DNA from: CAYNHF01 sp964397045
GTDB lineage: Bacteria; Actinomycetota; Acidimicrobiia; Spongiisociales; UBA5794
Direction: 5' to 3'
Length of the DNA: 64,000 bases
NCBI GenBank assembly: GCA_964397045.1
Contig: CAYNHF010000033.1
Coordinates: forward strand, 62,001 to 126,000
Of this stretch, positions 1-8,185 are shown piece by piece; position 1 is the first letter of the stretch; the number at the start of each line of letters is the position of its first letter. Both the position numbers and the translations under genes were made by a program. The notes beneath the pieces are model-generated. The model did no database searches. It was given only the letters and a program-made list of their open reading frames with translations, and was not told the DNA's origin.

Positions 1-1
1 C

Positions 2-2983
2 GACGAATTCGCCGAACTCCGGCCCCGTCTCGTATGGGACCGGGTCGCGGGAACGCTCACGGCGCGGGGAAACGCTCGCATGCTCGCCGTCACCAATGCG
101 GGCACGATCCCCGACCGCGGCCTCTACACGGTCACGCTCCCCGAAGGGGGCAAGGTCGGTGAACTGGACGAGGAAATGGTCTACGAGAGTCGACCGGGAG
201 AGGTGTTCGTGCTCGGCTCTTCCACCTGGAGGATCAACGAGATCACCCACGACCGTGTCCTGGTCACACCAGCCCCCGGCGAGGCGGCCGCACGCCTGCC
301 GTTCTGGCACGGTGACGCTCCGGGGCGGCCACTGGAGTTGGGAAGGGCGGTTGGTGCCTTCATCCGTGAGATCGGCGGCATGGCCCGGGACGAGGCCGAG
401 GCAACCCTCGAGTCTCAGTACCAACTCGACCCGTGGGCCGCAGCTAATCTCTACGGGTTCCTCGAGGAAGAGCGTGACGTCGTCGGCGCCCTCGCTACCG
501 ATCGCACGATCGTCGTTGAACAGTTTCGTGACGAGATCGGCGACTGGCGAACCGTGCTCCTCACCCCGTTCGGTGCCAGGGTGCACGCACCGTGGGCGCT
601 GGCGGCTCGCAGCCGGTTCCGGGCCAGGCATGGATCGGAGGTAGACGCGATCTGGTCCGACGACGGAATCATCTTCAGGTTCCCGGACGTCGATGAGCCT
701 CCCTCGACTGCAGAGCTTCTCATCGATCCAGACGAAGTCGAGCAACTGGTCTTGGAAGAGACTGCAGACAGCGCACTATTCACTTCCAAGTTCCGCGAGG
801 CAGCGGCTCGGGCGTTGCTGCTGCCGCGCCGCAGACCGGGAAGCCGGACGCCGTTGTGGCTGCAGCGCCGCAAGGCCGCGAATCTCCTCGAGGTCGCGAA
901 ACAATTCGGGTCGTTCCCGATCATCCTGGAAACTTACCGGGAGGTACTGCAGGACTACTTCGATCTCCCGGCACTGATGGAGGTCCTCGGCGATATCTCG
1001 CAACGCAAGGTACGCGTCTCCGAGGTATCGCTGGACGGGCCCAGCCCGTTTGCCTCATCTCTGATGTTCGATTTCATCGCCTCGTTCATGTACGAGTACG
1101 ACGCACCCCTCGCCGAACGCCGCGCCGCGGCCTTGACGCTCGACCGCGATCTGCTCCGCGAGCTACTCGGGGATCCACAGTTCCGCGAGTTGCTCGACCC
1201 GGACGCAGTGGCCGAGGTTGAGCTAGAACTGCAACGACTTGCCCCAGGCAGGCAGATCCAGAGCGAGGACGACCTGCACGATGCGCTGCGCTACCTGGGT
1301 CCGCTCACCCTCGCTGCGATAGAAGCGCGCTGCGCCGACGCGGCAACAGCCGCGAGTTGGCCGACATCCCTCGTGGCCGCTCGACGCGCCGTCGAGGTTC
1401 GAATGTCCGGCGAGCTGCGGCTCGCTGCGGTCGAGGACGTGGCGCGCCTGCGTGATGCCCTCGGCGTTGCTCCACCCCAGGGGATACCGGAGGCCCTGCT
1501 CGAGCCGGTAGCTGATGCGCTGGGTGACGTCGTCGGTCGCTACGCCCGCACCCATGGCCCCTTCGCCGCAGCAGAGGCAGCAGATACGCTCGGCCTGCCC
1601 ACTGCGGCCGTAACGGAGGTACTCACCCGCCTCGAGAGTGAAGGACGCGTTGCCGCCGGGGCGTACCGACCTGGCGGATCGGGTCAGGAGTGGGTCGACC
1701 TCGAGGTACTCCGGAGGCTTCGTCGTCGCAGTCTGGCTGCGCTGCGCAGTGAGGTCGAGGCGGTGGATGGGCCGACCCTCGCTCGGTTCCTGCCGAAATG
1801 GCACGACCTGGGCGACCATCCGGGTACTGCGGACCGTCTCATCTCCATCGTCCAGCAACTCCAGGGCTCTCCGATCCCCGCCAGCGCGCTGGAAAGCGAC
1901 GTGCTCCCAGCGCGGGTGCGGTACTCGTCACGCCTGCTCGACGACCTGCTGGCTTCTGGAGAGGTGGTGTGGATCGGCGCCGGGGCGCTCGGAGTGGCAG
2001 ACGGCCGCGTCTCCCTCTTCCAACGCAACCAGGTGCCGCTGCTGCGAAGAGACACCACTGCAGCAGAAGACGCTCCCGCCGAACCGATCCACGATCTGCT
2101 GCGAACCCACCTAGCCGCTCGCGGAGCTTCTTTCTTCACGGACCTCTACGTTGGCGTCGCAGGAGGCGACCCGTCTGTTGTGCTCACCGGCCTCTGGGAC
2201 CTGGTGTGGGCAGGAGAAGTCACCAACGACACGCTGGCTCCGCTGCGCGCCTACCTCAAGCCGTCCCGCGGTTCGCGGCGAGGTGGCAAGCCGAGACTTC
2301 CATCGGCGACGCCGACGGCCGGCACCGGCCGCTGGTACCTGGTCGGCGACCTCGAGGCCGGCCCGCCCCCGCTGCCGGAAGCTCGGGCCACCGCCGCTGC
2401 GGAGCAACTCCTAGAACGCCACGGGATCGTTACCCGCACGACCGTGCTCAGCGAAGGAATCACCGGCGGATTCGCAGGACTGTATCCCGTCCTGAGCGCC
2501 ATGGAGGACGCCGGTCGGGTGCGGCGGGGCTACTTCGTCGAGGGCCTGGGTGGCGCCCAATTCGGTCTGCCGGGAGCAATCGATCGACTGCGCGGCTCCA
2601 CCGAAGCGGGCCGCTTGGTGCTCGCCGCGACCGATCCCGCTAATCCGTACGGCAGTGTGCTCGATTGGCCAGACCATCCGAGCGGGAGACCTGCTCGGCG
2701 CGCCGGATCTCATGTTGTCATCGAAGACGGCCAGTTGCTGGCGCTGCTCGAGCGTGCGGGGCGATCCGTCATGTTGTTCGGAGCTGGACACAGCGATCCC
2801 GAACCCGTGGCGGCAGTGCTCGCCGACCTGTCTGCAAGGCGGGCGCGCCCGCTGACCGTGGAACGGGTCGATGGCGAGCCCACCGCGAAGAGTCGGTTAG
2901 CGGCTGCACTCCTCGCGAATGGTTTCGTCATCGGGTACAAGGGCCTGACCTCGCGCCCAATTGCCGGACGCAGCCGACGGTGA
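2..2983 (+). CDS. lhr: Lhr-type ATP-dependent helicase, C-terminal part (5' truncated by window edge)
   Basis: The frame is open to the left edge, so the helicase RecA lobe 1 and most of lobe 2 lie outside. The visible 993 residues begin with RPRLVWDRVAG and continue into RMLAVTNAGTIPDRG, the signature start of the Lhr winged-helix and beta-barrel region. The rest matches the long Lhr C-terminal domain, which in known Lhr proteins carries tandem winged helices and a YcaQ/AlkZ-like fold, and it ends with the typical motif KGLTSRP. Family members are about 1500 aa, so roughly 500 residues are missing by position, not mutation. Lhr is a 3'-5' DNA helicase of DNA repair. The internal ATG at 80 lies inside the conserved region and is not the real start. 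Confidence 0.9.
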   Translation, partial: DEFAELRPRLVWDRVAGTLTARGNARMLAVTNAGTIPDRGLYTVTLPEGGKVGELDEEMVYESRPGEVFVLGSSTWRINEITHDRVLVTPAPGEAAARLPFWHGDAPGRPLELGRAVGAFIREIGGMARDEAEATLESQYQLDPWAAANLYGFLEEERDVVGALATDRTIVVEQFRDEIGDWRTVLLTPFGARVHAPWALAARSRFRARHGSEVDAIWSDDGIIFRFPDVDEPPSTAELLIDPDEVEQLVLEETADSALFTSKFREAAARALLLPRRRPGSRTPLWLQRRKAANLLEVAKQFGSFPIILETYREVLQDYFDLPALMEVLGDISQRKVRVSEVSLDGPSPFASSLMFDFIASFMYEYDAPLAERRAAALTLDRDLLRELLGDPQFRELLDPDAVAEVELELQRLAPGRQIQSEDDLHDALRYLGPLTLAAIEARCADAATAASWPTSLVAARRAVEVRMSGELRLAAVEDVARLRDALGVAPPQGIPEALLEPVADALGDVVGRYARTHGPFAAAEAADTLGLPTAAVTEVLTRLESEGRVAAGAYRPGGSGQEWVDLEVLRRLRRRSLAALRSEVEAVDGPTLARFLPKWHDLGDHPGTADRLISIVQQLQGSPIPASALESDVLPARVRYSSRLLDDLLASGEVVWIGAGALGVADGRVSLFQRNQVPLLRRDTTAAEDAPAEPIHDLLRTHLAARGASFFTDLYVGVAGGDPSVVLTGLWDLVWAGEVTNDTLAPLRAYLKPSRGSRRGGKPRLPSATPTAGTGRWYLVGDLEAGPPPLPEARATAAAEQLLERHGIVTRTTVLSEGITGGFAGLYPVLSAMEDAGRVRRGYFVEGLGGAQFGLPGAIDRLRGSTEAGRLVLAATDPANPYGSVLDWPDHPSGRPARRAGSHVVIEDGQLLALLERAGRSVMLFGAGHSDPEPVAAVLADLSARRARPLTVERVDGEPTAKSRLAAALLANGFVIGYKGLTSRPIAGRSRR

Positions 2984-3099
2984 CACACGTCTGCTGCGGC
3001 CACGGAACAGCGCGCCCCATCCTCGACCCCGGGCCGATGAGACGCCCTCACTTCGTCGGCGATCGCGAGTGACAAACTGGTGTGCAAGCTGCCAACCTG

Positions 3100-3522
3100 A
3101 TGCACGAAATGACGTTGACCCCCGACGACGCCCTCAACGAACTGCGAGACATCCGGGCTCGCCTCGATCGGTTGCCCGAGGATGATCCGCAGCGCACCGC
3201 ATTGTTGGCACGACGCGAAGAACTCCGTGAAGCGGCGGCGATCGCGGCCGACCTGAGCCGGACCCCCGACAACCTCAGGCATGACCTGGCGAGGCTGGAG
3301 CAACGCCTTGCCGAGTTGGAAACGAAACCAATCGTTCCCAAACGATCCGACCACCCCCGCCGCACCAAATACCTCCTCAATAACCCGTTCGTCTACGCCT
3401 CGAAGATCAACAGTGAGATCGAAGGCGCAACCGAGAGCGAGCGTGAGGCGCTGGAGCGCCGCATCGCCGAACTCCGCCGCCACATCGTTCAACTCGACCC
3501 ACCGGACCGGCCCAACTCGTAG
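3100..3522 (+). CDS. hypothetical coiled-coil protein
   Basis: About 140 aa, not a family I recognise. Composition is strongly charged (Glu, Arg, Leu) with heptad-like stretches around residues 10-75 and 110-135, so it is probably two long alpha helices forming a coiled coil. A short basic, aromatic segment (RRTKYLLNNPFVYASK) sits between them. There is no signal peptide or membrane segment. The start is uncertain: ATG at 3100, ATG at 3109 and GTG at 3082 are all in frame and none has a clear Shine-Dalgarno. It runs towards the DUF971 gene, and the two convergent frames overlap by 34 nt at their 3' ends. Confidence 0.6.
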   Translation: MHEMTLTPDDALNELRDIRARLDRLPEDDPQRTALLARREELREAAAIAADLSRTPDNLRHDLARLEQRLAELETKPIVPKRSDHPRRTKYLLNNPFVYASKINSEIEGATESEREALERRIAELRRHIVQLDPPDRPNS

Positions 3523-3806
3523 AGCGCTTCAAACGGATAGATCCCGGTTCCGTGGCCGTCGGGGGCGAAGTCGAACGAGAGGGCATATCCACCAACCAGC
3601 TTGGCATCTGTGATCGTGACCGGAACCGGGCCCCCCAGCACGAGCTCGGTCTCCACACGGCCGGCGTCTTCCCGGCAACTCGCACAAGGGCACGCGGCGC
3701 GCAGGCCCGCGGCCGCCAACCTCGACGTGGTTCCGTTCTCCCAGGTAATGACGAGCTCGCTGCCGTCAACGACCTCGATCCGTTCCGGCGCCGGGGCTGA
3801 GTCCAT
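3489..3806 (-). CDS. DUF971 (gamma-butyrobetaine hydroxylase-like N-terminal) domain protein
   Basis: 105 aa from the ATG at 3806. The sequence has the DUF971 layout: an N-terminal segment (ELVITWENG) and a Cys pair in ACPCASCRED (CxxC, metal-binding in the family), then a C-terminal half that alternates glycines and aromatic residues up to HGTGIYPFEALYEL. The family is found alone or fused to dioxygenases and Mrp-type ATPases; the precise role is unknown. The ATG is preceded by TACGCT and exactly 6 nt, a leaderless promoter pattern, which favours this start over the longer in-frame extension to 3941. The gene is divergent from the DUF4032 gene. Confidence 0.8.
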   Translation of the reverse strand: MDSAPAPERIEVVDGSELVITWENGTTSRLAAAGLRAACPCASCREDAGRVETELVLGGPVPVTITDAKLVGGYALSFDFAPDGHGTGIYPFEALYELGRSGGSS

Positions 3807-3871
3807 GCGCCGAGCGTAGCCCGGCCGACGAAACCACCGGAACGGCCCGCAGGCGACCACAATGGGCTCTG

Positions 3872-5071
3872 ATGAGCACGCCGTACCTCCACATCCAACC
3901 CGGTGATCCCGACTTTCTCGATTTGCCCTGGGACAAGCCACTCGACACCTGGGACAGTCCCCGGTTGGTGGAGCTCCCTGCCGGGGTGCATCGCCACCCG
4001 GTTTGTTTCGTTGCCTATCCGGAGGGCCTATACGTCATCAAGGAACTGCCCAATCACCTGGCCCATCACGAATACGACATGCTGCAGCATCTCAACGACG
4101 TGATTTCTCCGGTGGCCCGGGAGGTGGGACTCGTCGAGCGTCGCTGGGTCGATCCGGGCGAGGAGTGGTCCGCCGCCGTCATCACCGAGTATGTCCGCTT
4201 CGCGTTCCCCTATCGCGAGTTGATCACAGGGGGCGGGTTTGGAGCACACCGGGACCAGATGCTCGATGCCTTCGCCGGCTTGCTGGTGCAGCTGCATCTC
4301 GTTGGCTGCTTCTGGGGTGATTGCTCGTTGTCCAACGTCCTCTATCGGTATGACGCCAACCAGATCGAGGCCGTGATGATTGATGCCGAAACGGTGGAGC
4401 TTCACGAAGAGTTGACCACGGGACAGCGTCAGGCAGACCTCGACATCATGGTGCTGAACGTAGCCGGCGGCATGGCGGACATCGCGGCGCAACAGGGGCT
4501 CGATCTCGACGCGGCCGACCTCGCGCTCGGCGAGGAAGTATTGGAGCGGTATCACGCCTTGTGGGAGGAGCTCGACCAGCAGATCGTGGTCGGACCGGAG
4601 GAACGCTACCGCATTCGAGAGCGCGTCGAACGCCTCAACGATCTTGGTTTCGACGTACTCGACGTGGAAATTGTCCCAACCGGCGAGGCTGGAGATCTGG
4701 TGAGGACGCAGGTCACCGTCGGGGGGCGCCGCTTCCACGCTTCCCGGCTTCGCGAGCTCACCAGGATCGACGCTTCGGAGAACCAGGCCCGCCAGATCCT
4801 CTCAGACCTCCGCTACTACGAGGCGAAGGTTGGCTTCCACAGTGCCACCGGCAAGGCAGTGGCCGCCATCAAGTGGCGGGTCGACATCTTCGAACCGTTG
4901 CTGGCGAGGATCGCCGACGCGAAGGGTCCGGACGACAATCCCGTTCAGTCTTACTGCGACTTCCTCCGGCATCGATTCCGGATGGCGACCGCGCAGGGGC
5001 GCGATGTCCCCAACGACGAAGCGCTCGAATCGTGGATGGCGGCCGGGATGCCGGGCCCATTGGCTTCCTAG
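3872..5071 (+). CDS. DUF4032 protein with lipopolysaccharide-kinase-like domain
   Basis: 399 aa. The N-terminal 220 residues resemble the Kdo/WaaP kinase fold: a candidate ATP-contacting Lys in YVIKELP, a catalytic-loop-like segment (GDCSLSNVLY) with Asp and Asn, and a metal-binding-like Asp in VMIDAET. The C-terminal part (about 230-395) fits DUF4032, a domain seen mainly in actinobacteria and of unknown function. There is no signal peptide, so it is probably a cytosolic small-molecule or protein kinase. Its stop codon overlaps the convergent flavin-reductase gene by 4 nt. Family assignment is fairly sure; the substrate is unknown. Confidence 0.8.
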   Translation: MSTPYLHIQPGDPDFLDLPWDKPLDTWDSPRLVELPAGVHRHPVCFVAYPEGLYVIKELPNHLAHHEYDMLQHLNDVISPVAREVGLVERRWVDPGEEWSAAVITEYVRFAFPYRELITGGGFGAHRDQMLDAFAGLLVQLHLVGCFWGDCSLSNVLYRYDANQIEAVMIDAETVELHEELTTGQRQADLDIMVLNVAGGMADIAAQQGLDLDAADLALGEEVLERYHALWEELDQQIVVGPEERYRIRERVERLNDLGFDVLDVEIVPTGEAGDLVRTQVTVGGRRFHASRLRELTRIDASENQARQILSDLRYYEAKVGFHSATGKAVAAIKWRVDIFEPLLARIADAKGPDDNPVQSYCDFLRHRFRMATAQGRDVPNDEALESWMAAGMPGPLAS

Positions 5072-5610
5072 GAGCGGCCGGCCGAGTGGCCGCCTCGTTT
5101 GACGCCGCCATACTTCATGCGGGTGTCCTCGATTCGAGCCACGAGCGGCTCTTCCTCGGTGTCGCCTTGGAACCCGGCATCGATCACCTCGCCGATGAAC
5201 ACGTCATGTGTCCCGCACTCCACCGTCTGCCAGACAACACATTCCAGGTACGCGACGGCCTCCAGGAAGATCGGAACACCGGTGATCCCCGCACGAACCG
5301 CCCGACCGTTCAGTGTCATGGCTTCGAACACCGCGGGTTTGGAGAACTTGACGAAAGGACGAGTGTCACTTCGATCCCACAGGTTGACGCTGAATGAGCC
5401 ACCTTCGCGAATCAGCTGATTCGTGACCGCCGAGCTGTCGACCGAGATGGCGAGCAACACCGGCTCCATCGCTACCTGGGTGACCCAGCTCTGTGTCATC
5501 GCGTTCCATTCCTCGCCGTGGCGCGAGCCGACCAGGCACAACACGTTCGGGATCTGCCAGAGCACCCGGTTCAAGGTCTCGGGAGACATTTCGGGGTGAG
5601 GTTCGGTCAC
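5068..5610 (-). CDS. flavin reductase family protein (FMN-binding split barrel)
   Basis: 180 aa. The order of motifs is that of the flavin reductase-like split barrel: NVLCLVGSRHGEEWNAMTQSW near the N-terminus (FMN-phosphate loop), then VLLAISVDSSAVTNQLI and SFSVNL, and a C-terminal HDVFIGEVIDAG strand. Members reduce FMN with NAD(P)H to feed a monooxygenase, or simply bind FMN. The start is GTG at 5610, with GGGGAG three bases upstream. No partner monooxygenase is adjacent, although an LLM-type oxidoreductase is encoded at 31.1 kb. Confidence 0.85.
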   Translation of the reverse strand: MTEPHPEMSPETLNRVLWQIPNVLCLVGSRHGEEWNAMTQSWVTQVAMEPVLLAISVDSSAVTNQLIREGGSFSVNLWDRSDTRPFVKFSKPAVFEAMTLNGRAVRAGITGVPIFLEAVAYLECVVWQTVECGTHDVFIGEVIDAGFQGDTEEEPLVARIEDTRMKYGGVKRGGHSAGRS

Positions 5611-5698
5611 AGACTCCCCTGGATGATGGGCGGCGGACGTCGGCCGGAACCGAGCCTGTCGCGGGCGGGTACTACCGAGGTGATCCTACAATCCGATC

Positions 5699-6220
5699 AT
5701 GCACGTTCTGATCGCGACTACCGGAGTCCTGAGTCCGGGTCCGGTGGTGCAATTCACCGCATCGCTGCTGGGCAACGGTGGCCGGGTCACGGTCACCACC
5801 GTCATCGAAGTGCCCCGCTCCTTCCTCGAAGATCTGTCGTCTGACGACTGGCACCCATTGAGCGACGCCGACGCTCCCCCCGACACGGGGAAACAAGAGG
5901 CCCTCATCACCAAGTACGTCGAAGAGCGCGGTCGACGCCTCACGGAACCGATCGTCGCGGCCTTACGTGCCCAGGGCATCACCTCCACATCGCGCTTCCT
6001 CGATGGCAATGACCCCGCCGTGGCAATCTCGGGCCTGGCCGAAGACATCGATGCCGACCTCGTCATCCTGGGGGCGACGCGGCAGATATTCGACCAGGCC
6101 GCCTGGGAGTCCGTCTCCGCCCGGATCATGATCGAATCCGGAAGGCCGATCTTGGTGGTGCCACCACCCCAGAAGACCGATCAGCCGGAAGTCGCCGAAG
6201 AGTTGGCTGACGCCGGCTGA
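5699..6220 (+). CDS. universal stress protein (UspA) family, single domain
   Basis: 173 aa with the Usp fold: MHVLIATTGVLSPG at the N-terminus, a long helix (GKQEALITKYVEERG), DADLVILGAT, and a terminal RPILVVPPP strand. The ATP-binding Usp consensus (G-2x-G-9x-G-S/T) is only partly kept (GATRQIFDQAAWESVS), so nucleotide binding is doubtful. The start is strongly supported: TACAAT lies at 5687-5692 and the ATG follows after 6 nt, typical of a leaderless actinobacterial mRNA. It is divergent from the flavin reductase gene and lies 117 nt before the acetate transporter. Confidence 0.85.
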   Translation: MHVLIATTGVLSPGPVVQFTASLLGNGGRVTVTTVIEVPRSFLEDLSSDDWHPLSDADAPPDTGKQEALITKYVEERGRRLTEPIVAALRAQGITSTSRFLDGNDPAVAISGLAEDIDADLVILGATRQIFDQAAWESVSARIMIESGRPILVVPPPQKTDQPEVAEELADAG

Positions 6221-6311
6221 TTTGGCCTTTGCGGGGTCCTGGTGGGTCCAATGTCCTCGCGAACCGGGCCTTTGGCCCTAGCCAACCAGGCCTACGTGCA
6301 CTTCAGTGTCA

Positions 6312-6327
6312 TGTGAAACATTTCACA
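6312..6327. promoter_or_regulatory. CRP/GlxR-like palindromic operator
   Basis: TGTGAAACATTTCACA is a perfect inverted repeat that matches the consensus TGTGA-N6-TCACA of Crp/GlxR-family regulators exactly. It ends at the first base of the Shine-Dalgarno (AAGGAGG, 6327-6333) of the acetate transporter. A site that close to the start codon would overlap or follow the transcription start, which favours repression. The regulator itself is not in this window. Confidence 0.6.
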
Positions 6328-6337
6328 AGGAGGACCA

Positions 6338-6940
6338 TTGGACTCGATACGCGCAAACCCGGCACCGCTGGGCCTCATGGGCTTCGGTATGACCACGGTG
6401 CTACTCAACATCCACAACGCCGGATTCTACGAGATGGACGACATGATCCTGGCGATGGGAGTCTTCTACGGTGGACTCGCCCAAATCGTGGCAGGGATCA
6501 TGGAATTCCGGAAGGGCAACACCTTCGGGTTGACGGCATTCACCAGTTACGGCTTTTTCTGGCTCACTTTGGTCGCCATCATCCTGAGCGGTGAGGCCGA
6601 TCCGACATTCCTCGGCTGGTACCTGTTCCTGTGGGGCATCTTCACGGCCTACATGTTCCTGGCAACGCTCAACAAGAACCGCGCCCTGCAGGTCGTGTTC
6701 TTCGGGCTGGCCACGCTGTTCTTCCTGCTGGCCATCGGCCACTGGGCAGACTCGACGACCATCATCGAGATCGCAGGCTGGGTCGGGATCTTCACCGGCG
6801 CTTCCGCGATATACCTGGCAGCCGCCGAGGTACTCAACGAAACGTACGGAAGGGAAGTCCTTCCGATCGGCACCATGCCGATGAAGGGTCATCCGGATTT
6901 CGACGTCGCTCCCGACATGGAAGACTCCGCGTCCGTCTGA
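6338..6940 (+). CDS. satP: acetate/succinate uptake transporter (AceTr, GPR1/FUN34/YaaH family)
   Basis: 200 aa with the family hallmark NPAPLGLMGFGMTT at residues 7-20 and six hydrophobic segments, the usual size and topology of SatP/YaaH. The family imports acetate or succinate with protons at the cytoplasmic membrane. The start is TTG at 6338, five bases after a near-perfect Shine-Dalgarno (AAGGAGG). A CRP/GlxR-like palindrome touches that Shine-Dalgarno, suggesting carbon-source control. The C-terminal tail (about 30 residues) is acidic and probably cytosolic. A GC-rich hairpin follows 19 nt after the stop. Confidence 0.9.
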   Translation: MDSIRANPAPLGLMGFGMTTVLLNIHNAGFYEMDDMILAMGVFYGGLAQIVAGIMEFRKGNTFGLTAFTSYGFFWLTLVAIILSGEADPTFLGWYLFLWGIFTAYMFLATLNKNRALQVVFFGLATLFFLLAIGHWADSTTIIEIAGWVGIFTGASAIYLAAAEVLNETYGREVLPIGTMPMKGHPDFDVAPDMEDSASV

Positions 6941-6959
6941 CCACAACTTGAGCTCCAAT

Positions 6960-6990
6960 CGACCGCCGGGTCCCTCGGGCCCGGCGGTCG
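6960..6990 (+). terminator. GC-rich hairpin after the acetate transporter
   Basis: CGACCGCCGG at 6960-6969 pairs perfectly with CCGGCGGTCG at 6981-6990 around an 11-nt loop that can pair further. No T-run follows, as is common for actinobacterial terminators. It sits between the convergent transporter and lipoprotein genes and may serve both. Confidence 0.6.
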
Positions 6991-7039
6991 ATACGTCCCG
7001 GGGACCGTCTCACCGCAACACTGTGTCAACCGCCGCTCG

Positions 7040-7549
7040 TCAGCGACCCGGCAGGACCACGGTGAGTGACGCTCCGCAGAACCCCAGCACCGAGTCGTGG
7101 GCGACGACTTCCACCACGGATGTTCCCGCCGGAATCGCAACCCCGGCGAGTGAGCGGGTGAATGGCTGTTCCGTCTCATGCGGATGGGCGAGTTCACGAA
7201 TCCCGAGAACCTTGCCCTCCGGATCGCGCACCTCCCACCAGTCCGCGTACTTGTCCCAGCCGGTCTCGTCGGAACGGATAGTGGTGGCAAAGGCGAACGC
7301 TCCCCCATCATCCCTGACGTCGACCGCTATCACATCTGCACACCCCGCCGCGTTCGTCGCAGTCGGGTCGGAGGTAGCGGCGGTAACCGGCGAGTCGGGG
7401 ATTGCCTGCTCCGTCTGCGTCGTGCCCTGCTCTCCAGTTTCCCCGGCCGGTAGAGTGTTTGTACCGCTCGGGTTCGTAGAGTCACCCGACCCACACGCAG
7501 CCGCGACGAGCACGAGAGCGACGAACAAGCCCGGGGTACTACGGCGCAT
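7040..7549 (-). CDS. putative lipoprotein of unknown function
   Basis: 169 aa. The N-terminus (MRRSTPGLFVALVLVAAACGSG) is a type II signal peptide with lipobox LVAAAC, so the mature protein is lipid-anchored outside the membrane. A Thr/Ser/Gly-rich linker of about 40 residues follows, then a compact domain (about 65-169) with two Cys (GCADV and GFCGA) that could form a disulfide and a beta-rich pattern. I do not recognise the domain. It overlaps the upstream lipoprotein gene by 11 nt, so the two are probably one operon and translationally coupled. Confidence 0.7.
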   Translation of the reverse strand: MRRSTPGLFVALVLVAAACGSGDSTNPSGTNTLPAGETGEQGTTQTEQAIPDSPVTAATSDPTATNAAGCADVIAVDVRDDGGAFAFATTIRSDETGWDKYADWWEVRDPEGKVLGIRELAHPHETEQPFTRSLAGVAIPAGTSVVEVVAHDSVLGFCGASLTVVLPGR

Positions 7550-8126
7550 CGTCGATCACCGCTGCGGCAGGCACACACCGCAGGTCGACCGTCACGCCGC
7601 TCGCTTCACCGACTTCCTGGAGCGCGATGCAGGCGCGTTCGAGGCGCGGGCGAGCGTCGCTGAATGGTGATCCCGCCACCGCCGGCCCGAGATCGTTGAC
7701 GCTGGCAACACTCGCCAACCTCTCGACGGACGGCGCCACCGCAGCCACGGAGGCCGTCAAGCTCGCCACGAACTCACCGTGCGCGGCTTCGGCCGCGACC
7801 GGAGGGGTCAGATCGGACACGGCAATCCCGTATTGCTCCAGAGCGATCCCCGTGGCGCCGAGGGAAACGATTGCCTGCGAAGCAGCCTCTCCCGCCAGAT
7901 TCCCGAGCGCGACCGGGTCATCTGCCGAAGCTCCCGAGGTAGCGAAATCGGCAATGGTGTCGTCGAGGGCGGCTGCGTATTGCGCGGAGATCTCCGCCGC
8001 TGCTTCGTCGTATGTGACGGCGGCGTCCTGGGCGGCAGCGAAGTAGTCGTCCGCACTCATGGCGTCAGTGCCGCAACTCGCCAGAACGAGTCCGGCGAGA
8101 GCAGCGGCAGCAAGTGATCGACGCAT
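7539..8126 (-). CDS. putative lipoprotein, Ala-rich helical, unknown function
   Basis: 195 aa. It starts MRRSLAAAALAGLVLASCGTD, a signal peptide with lipobox LVLASC. The mature part is very Ala-rich and probably helical throughout, with two Cys near the C-terminus (ERACIAL, DLRCVP). No known domain was recognised. It is the first gene of a two-gene unit, the second lipoprotein overlapping its 3' end. The ABC exporter gene on the same strand begins upstream and ends 59 nt before this one, so co-transcription of all three is possible. Confidence 0.65.
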   Translation of the reverse strand: MRRSLAAAALAGLVLASCGTDAMSADDYFAAAQDAAVTYDEAAAEISAQYAAALDDTIADFATSGASADDPVALGNLAGEAASQAIVSLGATGIALEQYGIAVSDLTPPVAAEAAHGEFVASLTASVAAVAPSVERLASVASVNDLGPAVAGSPFSDARPRLERACIALQEVGEASGVTVDLRCVPAAAVIDDAP

Positions 8127-8185
8127 GATGAAGGCTCCGGTAGGGATACGAATGGCAGGCTACCGCGGGTATGCAGTAGTGGGTG

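Noticed and set aside
2..80. Considered that the lhr gene starts at ATG 80 as a short paralogue
   Set aside because: The bases before it encode conserved Lhr sequence in the same frame to the window edge, so the gene is only cut by the window.
5074..5093. GCGGCC/GGCCGC hairpin near the ends of the DUF4032 and flavin-reductase genes
   Set aside because: It lies inside the flavin-reductase coding region with a 6-bp stem and no U-run; too weak to call a terminator.
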